DNA of 64,000 bases from Methylomagnum ishizawai (GCF_019670005.1 NZ_AP019783.1:4490150-4554149), one strand, 5' to 3'. Counted from the first letter of the stretch, positions 8,022 through 18,041 are shown. Notes: generated from the sequence alone by a model not told the origin. Program-made: numbers and translations.

Positions 8022-8561
8022 ATGGAAATCATCGACCACTGGCTGAGCGAGGCCCGGCGGCTGCCCAGCCCCAACCACGACGCCCGGCCCGATCCCGCCG
8101 ATATCGCCTTGATCGTCATCCATTGCATCAGCCTCCCGCCGGACGAGTTCGGCGGTCCCTGGATCGACCGGTTGTTCACCAACCAACTGGACCCCGCGGC
8201 CCATCCCTATTTCGCCGGGATCGCCCATCTCAGGGTCTCGGCCCATCTGTTGATCCGGCGCGATGGCGAAACCGTGCAATACGTGCCGTTCAACCTCAGG
8301 GCGTGGCACGCGGGGGTATCGAGCTATCAAGGCCGGACGGTGTGCAACGATTTCTCCATCGGCATCGAACTGGAAGGCACCGACCACGGCCCCTATACCG
8401 AGGCCCAATACGCACGGCTGAACGCGGTGTTGGCCCTGCTGTACGATACTTATCCGACGCTCTCGCCGGAACGGGTGGCGGGGCACAGCGATATCGCCCC
8501 GGCCCGCAAGACCGATCCGGGCCGCCGCTTCGAGTGGTCGCGGCTGCGGCCCACCGTCTGA
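8022..8561 (+). CDS. ampD: 1,6-anhydro-N-acetylmuramyl-L-alanine amidase AmpD
   Basis: A 179-residue cytoplasmic amidase_2 protein that trims anhydro-muropeptides during cell-wall recycling. Zinc ligands His34 (VIHCIS), His155 and Asp165 (AGHSDIAPARKTDPG) and the catalytic Lys163 are present at AmpD spacing. There is no signal peptide, which fits AmpD rather than the periplasmic AmiD. It starts 5 bases after nadC. Together with murU and amgK at 37-38.8 kb it indicates active recycling of peptidoglycan. Confidence 0.93.
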   Translation: MEIIDHWLSEARRLPSPNHDARPDPADIALIVIHCISLPPDEFGGPWIDRLFTNQLDPAAHPYFAGIAHLRVSAHLLIRRDGETVQYVPFNLRAWHAGVSSYQGRTVCNDFSIGIELEGTDHGPYTEAQYARLNAVLALLYDTYPTLSPERVAGHSDIAPARKTDPGRRFEWSRLRPTV

Positions 8562-8591
8562 ACCCCGGCCCATATTCCCAGGACTCCCGCC

Positions 8592-9959
8592 ATGAAGACC
8601 GCCGCCCTGCTCGAAAAATATTGCCAACCGGGACCGCGCTATACCTCCTATCCCACCGCGCCCTATTTCCATACCGGCTTCACCGACGCCGATTGGCGGG
8701 CGGAACTGGACGCGACCCGCCACAGCCCGCGCGGCCTGTCGCTCTATACCCATATCCCGTTCTGCGACACCCTGTGCTGGTATTGCGGCTGCAACATGGT
8801 GGCGACCCGCGACTATGGCCGGGCCGAGCGTTATCTGGATTGGCTGTTCCGGGAAATCGACCTCGTCACCGAGTGGGTGGCCCCGGAACGGGTGGTCAAG
8901 CAACTGCATTGGGGCGGCGGCACGCCGACCTTTTTACGCCCGGAGGATATCGAGCGGCTGTTCGGGCACTTGCTGGCGGGCTTCACCCTCGACCCCCAAG
9001 CCGAAATCGGCTGCGAGGCCGACCCGCGCGAACTGACCCGCGCCCATGTCGAGACCCTCAAGCGCCTGGGGTTCAACCGCATCAGCCTGGGCGTGCAGGA
9101 TTTGGACGAGCGCGTGCAAAAGGCCGTGAACCGGGTGCAGCCGGAAAGCTTGATCCGGGAAGTCTATGGCTGGATGCGCGAGGCAGGGTTCGAGTCGATC
9201 AACCTGGACCTGATGACCGGATTGCCGCACCAGACGGTGGCAAGTTTCTCCCGCACCTTGGACACGGTGATCGAGCTACGGCCCGACCGGCTGGCGGTGT
9301 TCACCTATGCCCATGTACCGTGGATGAAACGCCATCAAAAGCTGATCCCCGAGGCCGATTTGCCGGATTTCCCGACCCGGATCGCCTTGCAGGAACTCAT
9401 CCTCGACCGGCTGGCCGGGGCGGGCTATGTCTACATCGGCATGGACCATTACGCCCTGCCCGACGACGAACTGGTGATGGCCCAGAAGAGCAAGACCCTG
9501 TACCGCAATTTCCAGGGCTATACCACCCACCGCGATTGCGACATCCTGGCGTTCGGGGCGTCGGCCATCAGCCAAACCGGCGAGGTCTACGCCCAGAACC
9601 TCAAGAAGCTGCCGGACTACCGCGACCGGGTATTGGCCGGACGCCTGCCCACCGAGCGCGGCATCCGCACCACCCGCGACGACCGGCTGCGGCGGGAAGC
9701 CATCACCCGCATCATGTGCGATTTGGAATTGGATACGGCGGCGTTCGGGCGGGAATGGCAAATCGATTTCGAGGGCTATTTCGACTGCCGGGCGGGCTTG
9801 GAAAGCTTGGCGGCGGATGGCTTATTGACGCTGGAAGGCGGCTTGATCCGGGTTGCCGACACCGGGCGGCTGTTCCTGCGCAATATCGCCATGCTGTTCG
9901 ATGGCCATTTGCAAGCCCCGGCGGCGGACGCGGGGCCGAGGTATTCCAAGACGGTTTAG
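8592..9959 (+). CDS. hemN: Oxygen-independent coproporphyrinogen III oxidase HemN
   Basis: A 455-residue radical SAM enzyme that decarboxylates coproporphyrinogen III to protoporphyrinogen IX without oxygen. The cluster motif is HIPFCDTLCWYCGCNM with Cys58, Cys62, Cys65 and the extra Cys67 of true HemN. Full length, the HWGGGTPTFL block and the C-terminal HemN domain separate it from the shorter HemW at 21.4 kb. An anaerobic heme enzyme in a methane oxidiser suggests growth at low oxygen. Its stop overlaps by 4 bases the stop of the convergent cbbR gene. Confidence 0.95.
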   Translation: MKTAALLEKYCQPGPRYTSYPTAPYFHTGFTDADWRAELDATRHSPRGLSLYTHIPFCDTLCWYCGCNMVATRDYGRAERYLDWLFREIDLVTEWVAPERVVKQLHWGGGTPTFLRPEDIERLFGHLLAGFTLDPQAEIGCEADPRELTRAHVETLKRLGFNRISLGVQDLDERVQKAVNRVQPESLIREVYGWMREAGFESINLDLMTGLPHQTVASFSRTLDTVIELRPDRLAVFTYAHVPWMKRHQKLIPEADLPDFPTRIALQELILDRLAGAGYVYIGMDHYALPDDELVMAQKSKTLYRNFQGYTTHRDCDILAFGASAISQTGEVYAQNLKKLPDYRDRVLAGRLPTERGIRTTRDDRLRREAITRIMCDLELDTAAFGREWQIDFEGYFDCRAGLESLAADGLLTLEGGLIRVADTGRLFLRNIAMLFDGHLQAPAADAGPRYSKTV

Positions 9960-10912
9960 GCTTCCGGTCCCGGCGCGGCGGACGCCTTGCCCAGCGCCGC
10001 CTCGATAATCTCGGTACGCACGAACGAGCGGGCCTCGCTCCGCACGAAATCGGCGAATTCCCGCGCCACCGCCGACAAGCGCTTGCCCGAACGATGGACG
10101 ATGAACCATTGCCGCCGGATCGGGAAATGCTCCACGTCCAGCACCACCACCCGGCCGCTTTCCAACTCGCGCTCCAAGGTATGGATGGACACGATGGCCA
10201 GCCCCAAGCCTTCCTCCACGCCCTGCTTGATGGCCCCGTTGGTGTTCATTTCCATGCTGGCGGTGAGATGCACCCCGCGTTCGCCGAAATAGCGCTCCGC
10301 CGCGCTGCGGGTGCCCGAACCCTGCTCCCGCATGATGAAGTTCTCGTCCTGAAGCTCGCTCAACGGAATCCCCCGCTTGCCCGCCAGGGGATGGCCGGCC
10401 GGGGCGATCAACACCAAGGGGTTTTCCAGGAAGGCCTCGTATTGCAAATCCTGGTCCTCCGGCGGCTGGCCCATCAGCACCACATCGGCCTCGTTGTCCT
10501 CCAACTGCTGCAACAAGCCCTTGCGGTTGGTGACCTTGAAACTGACCTTGACCTTGGGATAGCGGCGGCAGAATTCGGCCAGCAAGCGGATGCCGAAATA
10601 ATGCACCGTGCTGGCGACCGCGACCACCAAACGCCCGCCGTCGGTGCCCTTCAATTCCTCGATTAGCAACTCGGCGGCGTCCAATTGTTCGGAGATGGTG
10701 CGGCTGAGCTGGTACAACTCCTCGCCGGCACGGGTCAGGTAGATTTTCTTGCCCAGGCGCTCGAACAAAGGCAGGCCGATATTCTCCTCGAACTGCTTGA
10801 TCTGCATGGAAACGGCGGGCTGGGTCAGGTAAAGCTCCTCCGCCGCGCGGGTGAAACTCAGGCGGCGGGCGACCCGCTCGAAAACCTTCAACTGCCGGAG
10901 GGTGATGTTCAT
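9956..10912 (-). CDS. cbbR: LysR-type regulator, CbbR-like
   Basis: A 318-residue LysR regulator. The winged-helix N-terminus (RQLKVFERVARRLSFTRAAEEL, YLTQPAVSMQIKQFE) is followed by a substrate-binding domain with the CbbR-type segment MGQPPED and EQGSGTR. It is transcribed away from the Calvin-cycle genes tkt, fba and prk, the standard arrangement for CbbR. The 282-base gap between them holds inverted repeats that fit LysR operators. CbbR senses metabolites such as RuBP, NADPH or PEP and activates CO2 fixation genes; which effector is used here cannot be read from sequence. Confidence 0.88.
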   Translation of the reverse strand: MNITLRQLKVFERVARRLSFTRAAEELYLTQPAVSMQIKQFEENIGLPLFERLGKKIYLTRAGEELYQLSRTISEQLDAAELLIEELKGTDGGRLVVAVASTVHYFGIRLLAEFCRRYPKVKVSFKVTNRKGLLQQLEDNEADVVLMGQPPEDQDLQYEAFLENPLVLIAPAGHPLAGKRGIPLSELQDENFIMREQGSGTRSAAERYFGERGVHLTASMEMNTNGAIKQGVEEGLGLAIVSIHTLERELESGRVVVLDVEHFPIRRQWFIVHRSGKRLSAVAREFADFVRSEARSFVRTEIIEAALGKASAAPGPEA

Positions 10913-10933
10913 GGCTGGCTTCCAGGCTTTTTT

Positions 10934-10949
10934 ATAAGGGAAATTTTAT
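10934..10949. promoter_or_regulatory. AT-rich inverted repeat near the cbbR start
   Basis: ATAA-N8-TTAT lies 22 bases upstream of the cbbR start codon, in an AT-rich stretch that contrasts with the GC-rich genome. It could be a cbbR autoregulatory half of the divergent control region. The symmetry is short, so the call is tentative. Confidence 0.3.
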
Positions 10950-11007
10950 CCGATGAGTAAAAATCTCTTAGTTTTTCTTATACAATATTCCGCGTAAATT
11001 AACCAGC

Positions 11008-11026
11008 TTATGCCAGGCCGGCATAA
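11008..11026. promoter_or_regulatory. Candidate CbbR operator (LysR box)
   Basis: TTATGCC-AGGCC-GGCATAA is a perfect 7-base inverted repeat with a 5-base centre. It contains the T-N11-A signature of LysR-type binding sites placed symmetrically (T at 11011, A at 11023). It lies in the cbbR-tkt divergent region, about 96 bases from cbbR and 168 bases from tkt. A possible -10 element, TACAAT, lies at 10981-10986. Confidence 0.5.
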
Positions 11027-11194
11027 AAGCTGTCTCCCCGCCATCCCTCCCGCACCCCCCTATCTTTTCGGAGTTCTGCAAGCCCGTGGAATGATGGGAA
11101 GGTTAGATGACAAAGCCAGCTTTGTTGATAGATAATTCGCAATCCTTAGCCCGATAACAACCAGTTAACCCCGACAACCTTTTAGGAGAAGAAC

Positions 11195-13210
11195 ATGCCT
11201 TCGCGCCGAGAACTAGCCAACGCCATACGCGCCCTGAGCATGGATGCCGTACAGAAAGCCAACTCCGGCCATCCCGGAGCGCCGATGGGAATGGCGGACA
11301 TTGCCGAAGTCCTGTGGAACGATTACCTGCGCCATAATCCGAACAATCCCAAATGGCCGGATCGCGACCGCTTCGTGCTGTCCAACGGCCATGGCTCCAT
11401 GCTGATCTACTCCCTGCTGCACTTGACGGGGTACGATCTGCCCATCGAAGAACTGAAACAGTTCCGCCAACTGCATTCCAAAACCCCCGGCCATCCCGAA
11501 TACGGCTATGCACCGGGCATCGAAACCACCACCGGCCCCCTGGGCCAGGGCATCACCAACGCCGTCGGTTTCGCCATCGCCGAGCGCACCCTGGCCGGCC
11601 AGTTCAACCGCCCCGGCCACACCATCGTCGACCATAACACCTACGTGTTCCTGGGCGATGGCTGCATGATGGAAGGCATCTCCCACGAAGCCTGCTCCCT
11701 GGCCGGCACCATGGGCCTCGGCAAGCTGATCGCGTTCTACGACGACAACAACATCTCCATCGACGGCGAAGTCCGCGGCCACGAAGGCCACACCCCCGGC
11801 TGGTTCCAGGACAACACCCCGGCCCGCTTCGAAGCCTACGGCTGGCACGTCATCCCGAAGGTCGATGGCCACGACGCCGACGCCATCAAGGCCGCCGTCG
11901 AAGCCGCCCGCGCCGTCACCGACAAGCCTTCCTTGATCTGCTGCCAGACCATCATCGGCTTCGGCTCCCCCAACAAGCAGGGCAAGGAAGAATGCCACGG
12001 CGCCGCCCTGGGCAACGACGAAATCGCCCTGACCCGCGAAAACCTGGGCTGGCCGCACGCCCCGTTCGAAATCCCGGCGGACATCTACGAAGGCTGGAGC
12101 GCCGTCGAAACCGGTGCCAAAGCCGAGAACGACTGGAACGACCGCTTCGAGAACTATCGCCGCGAATTCCCGGAACTGGCCGCCGAATTCGAGCGCCGCG
12201 TCGCGGGCGAACTGCCCGCCGACTGGGCCGAGAAATCCGCCGCCTTCATCAACGCCGTGGCCGAGAAGGGCGAAACCATCGCCAGCCGCAAAGCGTCCCA
12301 AAACGCCCTCAACGGCTTCGGTCCCTTGCTGCCGGAACTGCTGGGCGGTTCCGCCGACCTCGCGGGTTCCAACCTGACCCTGTGGAAGGGCTGCAAGGAC
12401 GTGAACGCCGCCGGTTTCGACGGCAACTACGTCTATTACGGCGTGCGTGAATTCGGCATGTCCGCCATCATGAACGGTATCGCCCTGCACGGCGGCTTCA
12501 AGCCCTATGGCGCGACCTTCCTGATGTTCTCCGAATACGCCCGCAACGCGCTGCGCATGGCCGCGCTGATGAAGGCGCCGACCTTGTTCGTGTACACCCA
12601 CGACTCCATCGGCCTGGGCGAAGACGGCCCGACCCACCAGCCGGTCGAGCAGACCGCCACCCTGCGCATGATTCCCAACATGCAGGTTTGGCGCCCCTCC
12701 GACGCGGTGGAATCCGCCGTGTCCTGGGCCGCCGCCATCGAGCGCAAGGACGGTCCCAGCACCTTGATCTTCTCGCGCCAGAACCTGATGCACGTCGCCC
12801 GCACCCCGGAACAGATCGCCGCGATCCGCAAGGGTGGCTATGTGCTGCGCGACTGCGAAGGCACGCCCGAAGCCATCCTCATCGCCACCGGCTCCGAAGT
12901 CGAACTGGCGGTGAAGGCCCAGGAAGCCCTGGCCGCGAGCGGCAAGAAGGTCCGCGTGGTGTCCGTGCCCTCGACCAATGTGTTCGAGGCCCAGGACAAG
13001 GCCTACCGCGACGCCGTGCTGCCGCCTTCCATCACCAAGCGTGTGGTGGTCGAAGCCGGTTCCACCGACGGCTGGTACAAGTATGTCGGCTTTGAAGGCA
13101 AGATCATCGGCCTCGACCGCTTCGGCGAATCCGCCCCGGCGGGTCAGCTGTTCAAGGAGTTCGGCTTCACCGTCGACAACGTCGTGAAAGCGGTCGAAGA
13201 ACTGCTCTAA
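11195..13210 (+). CDS. tkt: Transketolase (Calvin cycle / pentose phosphate)
   Basis: A 671-residue thiamine-diphosphate enzyme that moves two-carbon units between sugar phosphates. The N-terminal domain has [28 protein letters not shown] and the TPP-binding block [18 protein letters not shown]...NN; the middle domain has [18 protein letters not shown] and the C-terminal domain [15 protein letters not shown] lies 7 bases before ATG 11195. It heads the cbb-type cluster divergent from cbbR and is followed after 81 bases by fba, so it is likely the cbbT isoform. Confidence 0.96.
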   Translation: MPSRRELANAIRALSMDAVQKANSGHPGAPMGMADIAEVLWNDYLRHNPNNPKWPDRDRFVLSNGHGSMLIYSLLHLTGYDLPIEELKQFRQLHSKTPGHPEYGYAPGIETTTGPLGQGITNAVGFAIAERTLAGQFNRPGHTIVDHNTYVFLGDGCMMEGISHEACSLAGTMGLGKLIAFYDDNNISIDGEVRGHEGHTPGWFQDNTPARFEAYGWHVIPKVDGHDADAIKAAVEAARAVTDKPSLICCQTIIGFGSPNKQGKEECHGAALGNDEIALTRENLGWPHAPFEIPADIYEGWSAVETGAKAENDWNDRFENYRREFPELAAEFERRVAGELPADWAEKSAAFINAVAEKGETIASRKASQNALNGFGPLLPELLGGSADLAGSNLTLWKGCKDVNAAGFDGNYVYYGVREFGMSAIMNGIALHGGFKPYGATFLMFSEYARNALRMAALMKAPTLFVYTHDSIGLGEDGPTHQPVEQTATLRMIPNMQVWRPSDAVESAVSWAAAIERKDGPSTLIFSRQNLMHVARTPEQIAAIRKGGYVLRDCEGTPEAILIATGSEVELAVKAQEALAASGKKVRVVSVPSTNVFEAQDKAYRDAVLPPSITKRVVVEAGSTDGWYKYVGFEGKIIGLDRFGESAPAGQLFKEFGFTVDNVVKAVEELL

Positions 13211-13234
13211 ATCCATAACGACAACAAGGCCCTT

Positions 13235-13263
13235 CCCCGGCCCCGTCGCCCACGGGACCGGGG
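13235..13263 (+). other. Hairpin between tkt and fba
   Basis: CCCCGG-C-CCCGT and ACGGG-A-CCGGGG form an 11-position stem with one C-A mismatch and a 5-base loop. No T run follows, so it is not a normal terminator. It may mark an RNA processing or stability site that sets the ratio of tkt to fba message. Confidence 0.4.
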
Positions 13264-13291
13264 AGACGACACACACAAGCGAGGACTACAT

Positions 13292-14329
13292 ATGGCACTC
13301 ATTACCCTCAGGCAGTTGCTCGACCACGCCGCCGAGAACGACTACGGTTTGCCGGCTTTCAACGTCAATAACATGGAACAGGTGCAGGCGATCATGGAAG
13401 CGGCTTCCGCCGTGGATTCCCCGGTGATCCTGCAAGGCTCCGCCGGTGCGCGCTCCTACGCCGGCGAACCCTTCCTGCGCCACCTGATCCTGGCCGCGCT
13501 GGAGCAGTACCCGCACATCCCCATCTGTATGCACCAGGACCACGGCGCGGCTCCCGGCGTGTGCATGCGCTCCATCCAATCCGGCTTCAGCTCGGTCATG
13601 ATGGACGGCTCCCTGCAAGAAGACGCCAAGACCCCTTCCAGCTATGAATACAATGTCCAGGTGACCCGCCTGGTGGCCGACATGGCCCATGCCTGCGGCG
13701 TGTCCGTGGAAGGCGAACTGGGCTGCCTGGGTTCCCTGGAGGAAGGCAAGGCCAGCCTGGATCATTCCCTGCTGCTGACCGACCCGAACGAAGCCGCCGA
13801 TTTCGTCCAGAAGACCCACGTGGACGCGCTGGCCATCGCCATCGGCACCAGCCACGGCGCGTACAAGTTCAGCCAGAAGCCCTCCGGCAAGGTGCTGCGC
13901 ATCGACCGCGTCCGTGAAATCCACGCCCGCATCCCCAGCGTCCACCTCGTGATGCACGGTTCCTCCTCCGTGCCGGAAGATTGGCTGGCGATCATCAACA
14001 GCTATGGCGGCGACATGGGCCAGACCTACGGCGTGCCGGTCGAGGAAATCGTCGAAGGCATCAAGAACGGCGTCCGCAAGGTCAACATCGACACCGACCT
14101 GCGCATGGCCTCCACCGGCGCCATCCGCAAGCACCTGGCGGAAGACAAAAAGAACTTCGACCCGCGCAAGTTCCTGAAGGAAGCCACCAAGGGCATGACC
14201 GGCATCTGCAAGGCCCGTTACCAAGCCTTCAACTCCGCCGGCCAAGCCTCGAAGCTCAAGAAGGTCTACAACCTGGAAGAAATGAGCAAGCGCTACGCCA
14301 AGGGCGAACTCGACCCGGTCGTGAACTAA
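13292..14329 (+). CDS. fba: Fructose-bisphosphate aldolase class II, Calvin cycle subtype
   Basis: A 345-residue zinc aldolase that splits or forms fructose 1,6-bisphosphate and, in the Calvin cycle, sedoheptulose 1,7-bisphosphate. Metal and substrate motifs are HQDHGAA (zinc-binding histidine), [33 protein letters not shown] and [10 protein letters not shown]. The length and sequence match the CbbA subtype of proteobacteria. GAGGA precedes ATG 13292. It is the last gene before a strong terminator. Confidence 0.96.
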   Translation: MALITLRQLLDHAAENDYGLPAFNVNNMEQVQAIMEAASAVDSPVILQGSAGARSYAGEPFLRHLILAALEQYPHIPICMHQDHGAAPGVCMRSIQSGFSSVMMDGSLQEDAKTPSSYEYNVQVTRLVADMAHACGVSVEGELGCLGSLEEGKASLDHSLLLTDPNEAADFVQKTHVDALAIAIGTSHGAYKFSQKPSGKVLRIDRVREIHARIPSVHLVMHGSSSVPEDWLAIINSYGGDMGQTYGVPVEEIVEGIKNGVRKVNIDTDLRMASTGAIRKHLAEDKKNFDPRKFLKEATKGMTGICKARYQAFNSAGQASKLKKVYNLEEMSKRYAKGELDPVVN

Positions 14330-14355
14330 GCGATCCGCGTTTTCCCCGGATCAGG

Positions 14356-14387
14356 ATAGGGTGGGCCGGGTCCCACCCTATTTTTTT
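14356..14387 (+). terminator. Rho-independent terminator after fba
   Basis: A perfect 10-base-pair stem (14356-14365 with 14372-14381, ATAGGGTGGG / CCCACCCTAT), a 6-base loop and a run of T to 14387. It ends the tkt-fba transcript, so prk needs its own promoter. Confidence 0.9.
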
Positions 14388-14578
14388 GCCCGCCGCCGCG
14401 GCTTATTCCGGCGGAGATGCTCAATATTCCCATCCCTCGCTTCCGGTGCCCAATCCGGTTTGATACCATCCGCCCTCGGATGAACCCGGTCCCGACCCCA
14501 CCCCAACCGCACCGCCGCCCCCGATTCCCACGCCACGGCGGGAATCCCCCCACCGAGAGACCAGCGAGACCGCTCAGC

Positions 14579-15466
14579 ATGTCCAAGCAGCACCCCATCA
14601 TCTCGATCACCGGATCGTCGGGAGCGGGCACGACCAATGCCAAGCGGGCTTTCGAGCGCCTGTTCCGCCGCCTGAATATCCAACGCCCGGCCATCGTAGA
14701 GGGCGACAGCTTCCACCGCTACGACCGGGTGGAGATGCGCCGCCGCGTCGCCGCCGCGCAAAGCCGGGGCGAATATTTCAGCCATTTCGCCCTCGAGGCC
14801 AACCTGCTGGAGGAACTCGAAGCCCTGTTCCGCGAATACGGCGAGAACGGCACGGGCCGCCGCCGCCACTATATCCACGACGAGGAGGAAAGCCGCAAAC
14901 ACGGCGGCACCAAGCCGGGCACCTTCACACCCTGGGAAGAACTGCCGGCCAACACCGACCTGTTGTTCTACGAAGGCCTGCACGGGGCCGTGCGGCACGG
15001 AAATATCGATATCCGCCGCTACGCCGACCTTTCGGTGGGGATCGTGCCCATCGTCAACCTGGAATGGATCCAGAAAATCCACCGCGACACCGCCGAGCGC
15101 GGCTACAAACCCGAGGACGTGACCGCGACCATCCTGCGCCGCATGCACGATTACGTCCACGTCATCACCCCGCAATTCTCCGAGACCGATATCAATTTCC
15201 AGCGGGTGCCGACGGTCGATACCTCGAACCCCTTCGCCGCGCGGGACATTCCCACCGCCGAGGAAAGCTTCGTCATCATCCGTATCAACGAACCCAGGAA
15301 ATTCGCGGTGGATTTCGGCTATCTGCTGTCGAAGCTGCGCAATTCCTTCATGTCGCGGCACAACTCCATCGTGATACCGGGCAGGAAACTGGAACTGGCG
15401 ATGGAAATCATCTTCCTGCCCATCCTGGAACGGATGATGGAGGAAAAAGCCCGCAGCCGGGATTAG
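14579..15466 (+). CDS. prk: Phosphoribulokinase
   Basis: A 295-residue enzyme that phosphorylates ribulose 5-phosphate to RuBP. The P-loop variant GSSGAGTT (residues 12-19), EGDSFHRYDR, FYEGLHGAV and the length are those of class I proteobacterial PRK (octameric). Start ATG 14579 is supported by alignment of MSKQHPIISITGSSG to the family. It stands 191 bases after the fba terminator and so has separate control. PRK has no role outside CO2 fixation, so a RuBisCO gene is expected elsewhere in the genome. Its stop overlaps the convergent ABC gene by 4 bases. Confidence 0.96.
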   Translation: MSKQHPIISITGSSGAGTTNAKRAFERLFRRLNIQRPAIVEGDSFHRYDRVEMRRRVAAAQSRGEYFSHFALEANLLEELEALFREYGENGTGRRRHYIHDEEESRKHGGTKPGTFTPWEELPANTDLLFYEGLHGAVRHGNIDIRRYADLSVGIVPIVNLEWIQKIHRDTAERGYKPEDVTATILRRMHDYVHVITPQFSETDINFQRVPTVDTSNPFAARDIPTAEESFVIIRINEPRKFAVDFGYLLSKLRNSFMSRHNSIVIPGRKLELAMEIIFLPILERMMEEKARSRD

Positions 15467-16683
15467 TCCAGCGCCTCGATCCCGGCGCGGAGGGCGAACA
15501 GCCCGGAAGTTTCCACATCGCCGCCCTGTTCCACCGTCAAGCGCAGCAGGTCCGGGGCATAGCCCAGCCACGCGCCATCCCGCCGGAAACCGCCCGCGAC
15601 CCGGTAAATTCCCGCCGCGAGCCCCAGGAACGGCACATCCACCCGTAAACGCCCCCGTCCGGCCAAAGCCACCGCCGCGCCGTTCAGTTCGGAGTCGAGG
15701 GTCGCCATCAGCAAATCCGCCGCGCCCCGGAATTCCAGCACCAGCGCGGCCCGGTCCACTGGGAGCTTCGCCGCGTAATCCACCATCAGGATCAAAGCCC
15801 CGCCGGTCCGCGCCTTGGACGATCCGGCCATCCCGCCCTCCATCGCCAAGCGGGTGATGGACACCGCATCGGTCGGGACGGTGGGCGGTTCCGGTGCCAA
15901 TCCCAAGGGCTTGAGCGCCCGCTGGACGAAGCCCAGGGATTCGTAATATTTGAGGAACAGGGCATCGGTGGCCCCGAACGCCAGGGCTTCGCCATCGAAC
16001 AGGAGCAGGCAGCGGTCGGCGACCTGCCGCACGTTCATCTCGGAGTGGGAGACGAACAGGATGGTGGTGCCCAGGCGCTTGAGCTGGTCCAACCGTTCCA
16101 GGCAACGCATCTGGAAAGCGATATCGCCCACCGCCAGCACCTCGTCGATGAGCAGGATATCCATGGGCACGCAGGTGGCGATGGAGAATTCCAAGCGGGC
16201 GTACATGCCGTCGGAATAATGCTTGACCTGGGCGTCGAGGGATTTTTCAAGGCCCGAGAAAGCCACGATCCGGTCCAACAGGGCATCGGTTTCGCGCTTG
16301 TCGAGGCCCAGTTCGGCGCATTTCAGATAGGTGTTTTCACGCCCGGTCAGCAAGGGTTGCAGCCCCGCGCCCAGCCGGACCAGGGATTTGACCGCGCCTT
16401 GGGTGGCGATGCGGCCCGTATCCGGGCGGTATTCGCGGTCCACCAGCTTGAGCAAGGTGCTTTTGCCCGCGCCGTTCGGGCCGATGATACCGACGCATTC
16501 CCCGCGCCCGGCGGCGAACGAGACATCGCGCAAGGCCCAGAACTCCTGTTCGCGCAGCCGTTCCGGCGGTTTCCGGCCCGCCAAGGCACGGGCACAATCC
16601 TCCAGGCCGTACCAGGCGGCGGCGGCAAGGGAACGGCGGAATTTCTTGCCGACCCCCTCGAACAAGATGACGGGCTGGGACAC
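15463..16683 (-). CDS. Orphan ABC transporter ATPase, polysaccharide export (Wzt/KpsT-like) with C-terminal extension
   Basis: About 406 residues from GTG 16683; the frame stays open further upstream into hemY, so the exact start is uncertain. The ATPase half (about 1-245) has Walker A GPNGAGKST, the degenerate signature YSDGMYARLEFS and Walker B ILLIDEVLAVGD, typical of ATPases that export O-antigen or teichoic acid. A beta-rich region (about 270-406) resembles the Wzt C-terminal sugar-cap-reading domain in position and length. No permease or glycosyltransferase gene is adjacent, so the partner must be elsewhere. Confidence 0.82.
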   Translation of the reverse strand: MSQPVILFEGVGKKFRRSLAAAAWYGLEDCARALAGRKPPERLREQEFWALRDVSFAAGRGECVGIIGPNGAGKSTLLKLVDREYRPDTGRIATQGAVKSLVRLGAGLQPLLTGRENTYLKCAELGLDKRETDALLDRIVAFSGLEKSLDAQVKHYSDGMYARLEFSIATCVPMDILLIDEVLAVGDIAFQMRCLERLDQLKRLGTTILFVSHSEMNVRQVADRCLLLFDGEALAFGATDALFLKYYESLGFVQRALKPLGLAPEPPTVPTDAVSITRLAMEGGMAGSSKARTGGALILMVDYAAKLPVDRAALVLEFRGAADLLMATLDSELNGAAVALAGRGRLRVDVPFLGLAAGIYRVAGGFRRDGAWLGYAPDLLRLTVEQGGDVETSGLFALRAGIEALD

Positions 16684-16754
16684 GGGGAACTCGGTGATTG
16701 GCGGGGGAAATCCCCCTCCCAAGCCACGGAAGGGGAAAACGGCGCGGGCCGGAC

Positions 16755-18041
16755 TCAGGTTCCGGCGGGTGTCGCGGACGCTTCGGCGGACTCGGCCACC
16801 GCGGCCTCCTGTTGCTCTTCCTCGATGGCGGCCACGGCCTCGTTGGACGCGAACATCAGTCCGTTGCGGTAATAATGGCTGGCGGCGACATAGTCCTTCT
16901 GGGCGAACAGCAAATCGCCCATGAGTTGGTAGGCTTCGAGGCTGGGTTCGATATCCAGGCTGCCGCGGATATAGTCGCGGGCCTTGTCCCTTTGCTTGAT
17001 CCGCAGGGCCAGCTTGCCCAGCACCCGCAGCAACACGGGGTCGCGGGGATGCAGTTCCAGCCAGGTTTCGGCGTGGTGCAACTGGCCTTCGGTATCGGCC
17101 ATCTGGATGCAGCCATACAACACCAACAAGGTCTCGTTCCAATCCCGGCCCAAGGCCAGCCGCAACAACTCCTCGACCTCCGCCCCGGCCCCGGCCTCGA
17201 TCATGGCGGCGCAATACAGGGATTCGAGGCTGGTCAGTTCGCGGATGTGCTGGGGGATATGCGCCCACAGTTCGCGCAACTGCATGGCATCGCGGGTTTC
17301 GGCGCGGCGGCGCAGCAGGGCGGCATAGGTATCGGCTTCCAAGCGGCGGATTTCCGCCTCCATCAAGACCTTGTTCTTGTGCAGGGCCGGAATCAACCGG
17401 TGCAGCGCCTCCCAATCCTCCATCTGCGCGTACAACTGATGAGTGAGCCGCAACACCGCCGCATGGCTGGGCGCGATCTGGTTGAGATGGGTCAGGGATT
17501 CCAGGGCTTGGTCGAACTGCTTGGTGGACAATTGCAGTTCGGCGCGGGTGATGGCGACGGCCAATTCGGCCTTGGGCACGGCTTGGCGGGCGAGGTTCAG
17601 GTATTCGTCGCGCTGCTCGTGGGCGCCGCGGGAATGGGCCGCCCGTGCCGCCGTCAGATAATTGATGAGCGGGAGGCCGCTATCGGCGGCATGGCGGATC
17701 AGGTTGCGCTCGGCTTTTTCCCACTGGCCCTCGGTGGTTTCCAGCAAGCCGGTAATCAAGGCTTCCTGCGAACGGCGGCCCCGCTGCTCATGGCTACGCT
17801 GCTTGAGGGCTTGCGGGAGGCTCAGGGCTTTGGAAATCAAGCGCAGCGCGATATAGAAGGTGACGAAGCCGAGCGCCGTGGTGACCACCATCACGTACAA
17901 CGAGGTTTCCAACACCCATTGGTTGATCCCGATGATCACATAGCCCGCGTTGCCATGCGCCACCAACCAACGATAGGCGACCACGATCAGGACGATGGCG
18001 AGCAGGAGCGCGACCGAGGAAAAGATCAGTTTTCTTTTCAC
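16755..18041 (-). CDS. hemY: Heme biosynthesis-associated TPR protein HemY
   Basis: A 428-residue inner-membrane protein with two N-terminal transmembrane helices (about 5-25 and 40-62) and a cytoplasmic TPR-rich remainder, the standard proteobacterial HemY layout. This is not the Gram-positive protoporphyrinogen oxidase of the same name. Its role in heme synthesis is indirect and poorly known. GTG 18041 overlaps the hemX stop by 4 bases, giving translational coupling in the order hemC-hemD-hemX-hemY. The C-terminal tail is Ala/Glu-rich. Confidence 0.9.
   Translation of the reverse strand: MKRKLIFSSVALLLAIVLIVVAYRWLVAHGNAGYVIIGINQWVLETSLYVMVVTTALGFVTFYIALRLISKALSLPQALKQRSHEQRGRRSQEALITGLLETTEGQWEKAERNLIRHAADSGLPLINYLTAARAAHSRGAHEQRDEYLNLARQAVPKAELAVAITRAELQLSTKQFDQALESLTHLNQIAPSHAAVLRLTHQLYAQMEDWEALHRLIPALHKNKVLMEAEIRRLEADTYAALLRRRAETRDAMQLRELWAHIPQHIRELTSLESLYCAAMIEAGAGAEVEELLRLALGRDWNETLLVLYGCIQMADTEGQLHHAETWLELHPRDPVLLRVLGKLALRIKQRDKARDYIRGSLDIEPSLEAYQLMGDLLFAQKDYVAASHYYRNGLMFASNEAVAAIEEEQQEAAVAESAEASATPAGT

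Noticed and set aside
11213-13276. A 687-codon open frame on the minus strand opposite transketolase
   Set aside because: It mirrors the codon structure of tkt and has no family motif.
14356-14387. The palindrome after fba as a regulatory operator
   Set aside because: The stem is followed by a run of T, so a terminator explains it fully.
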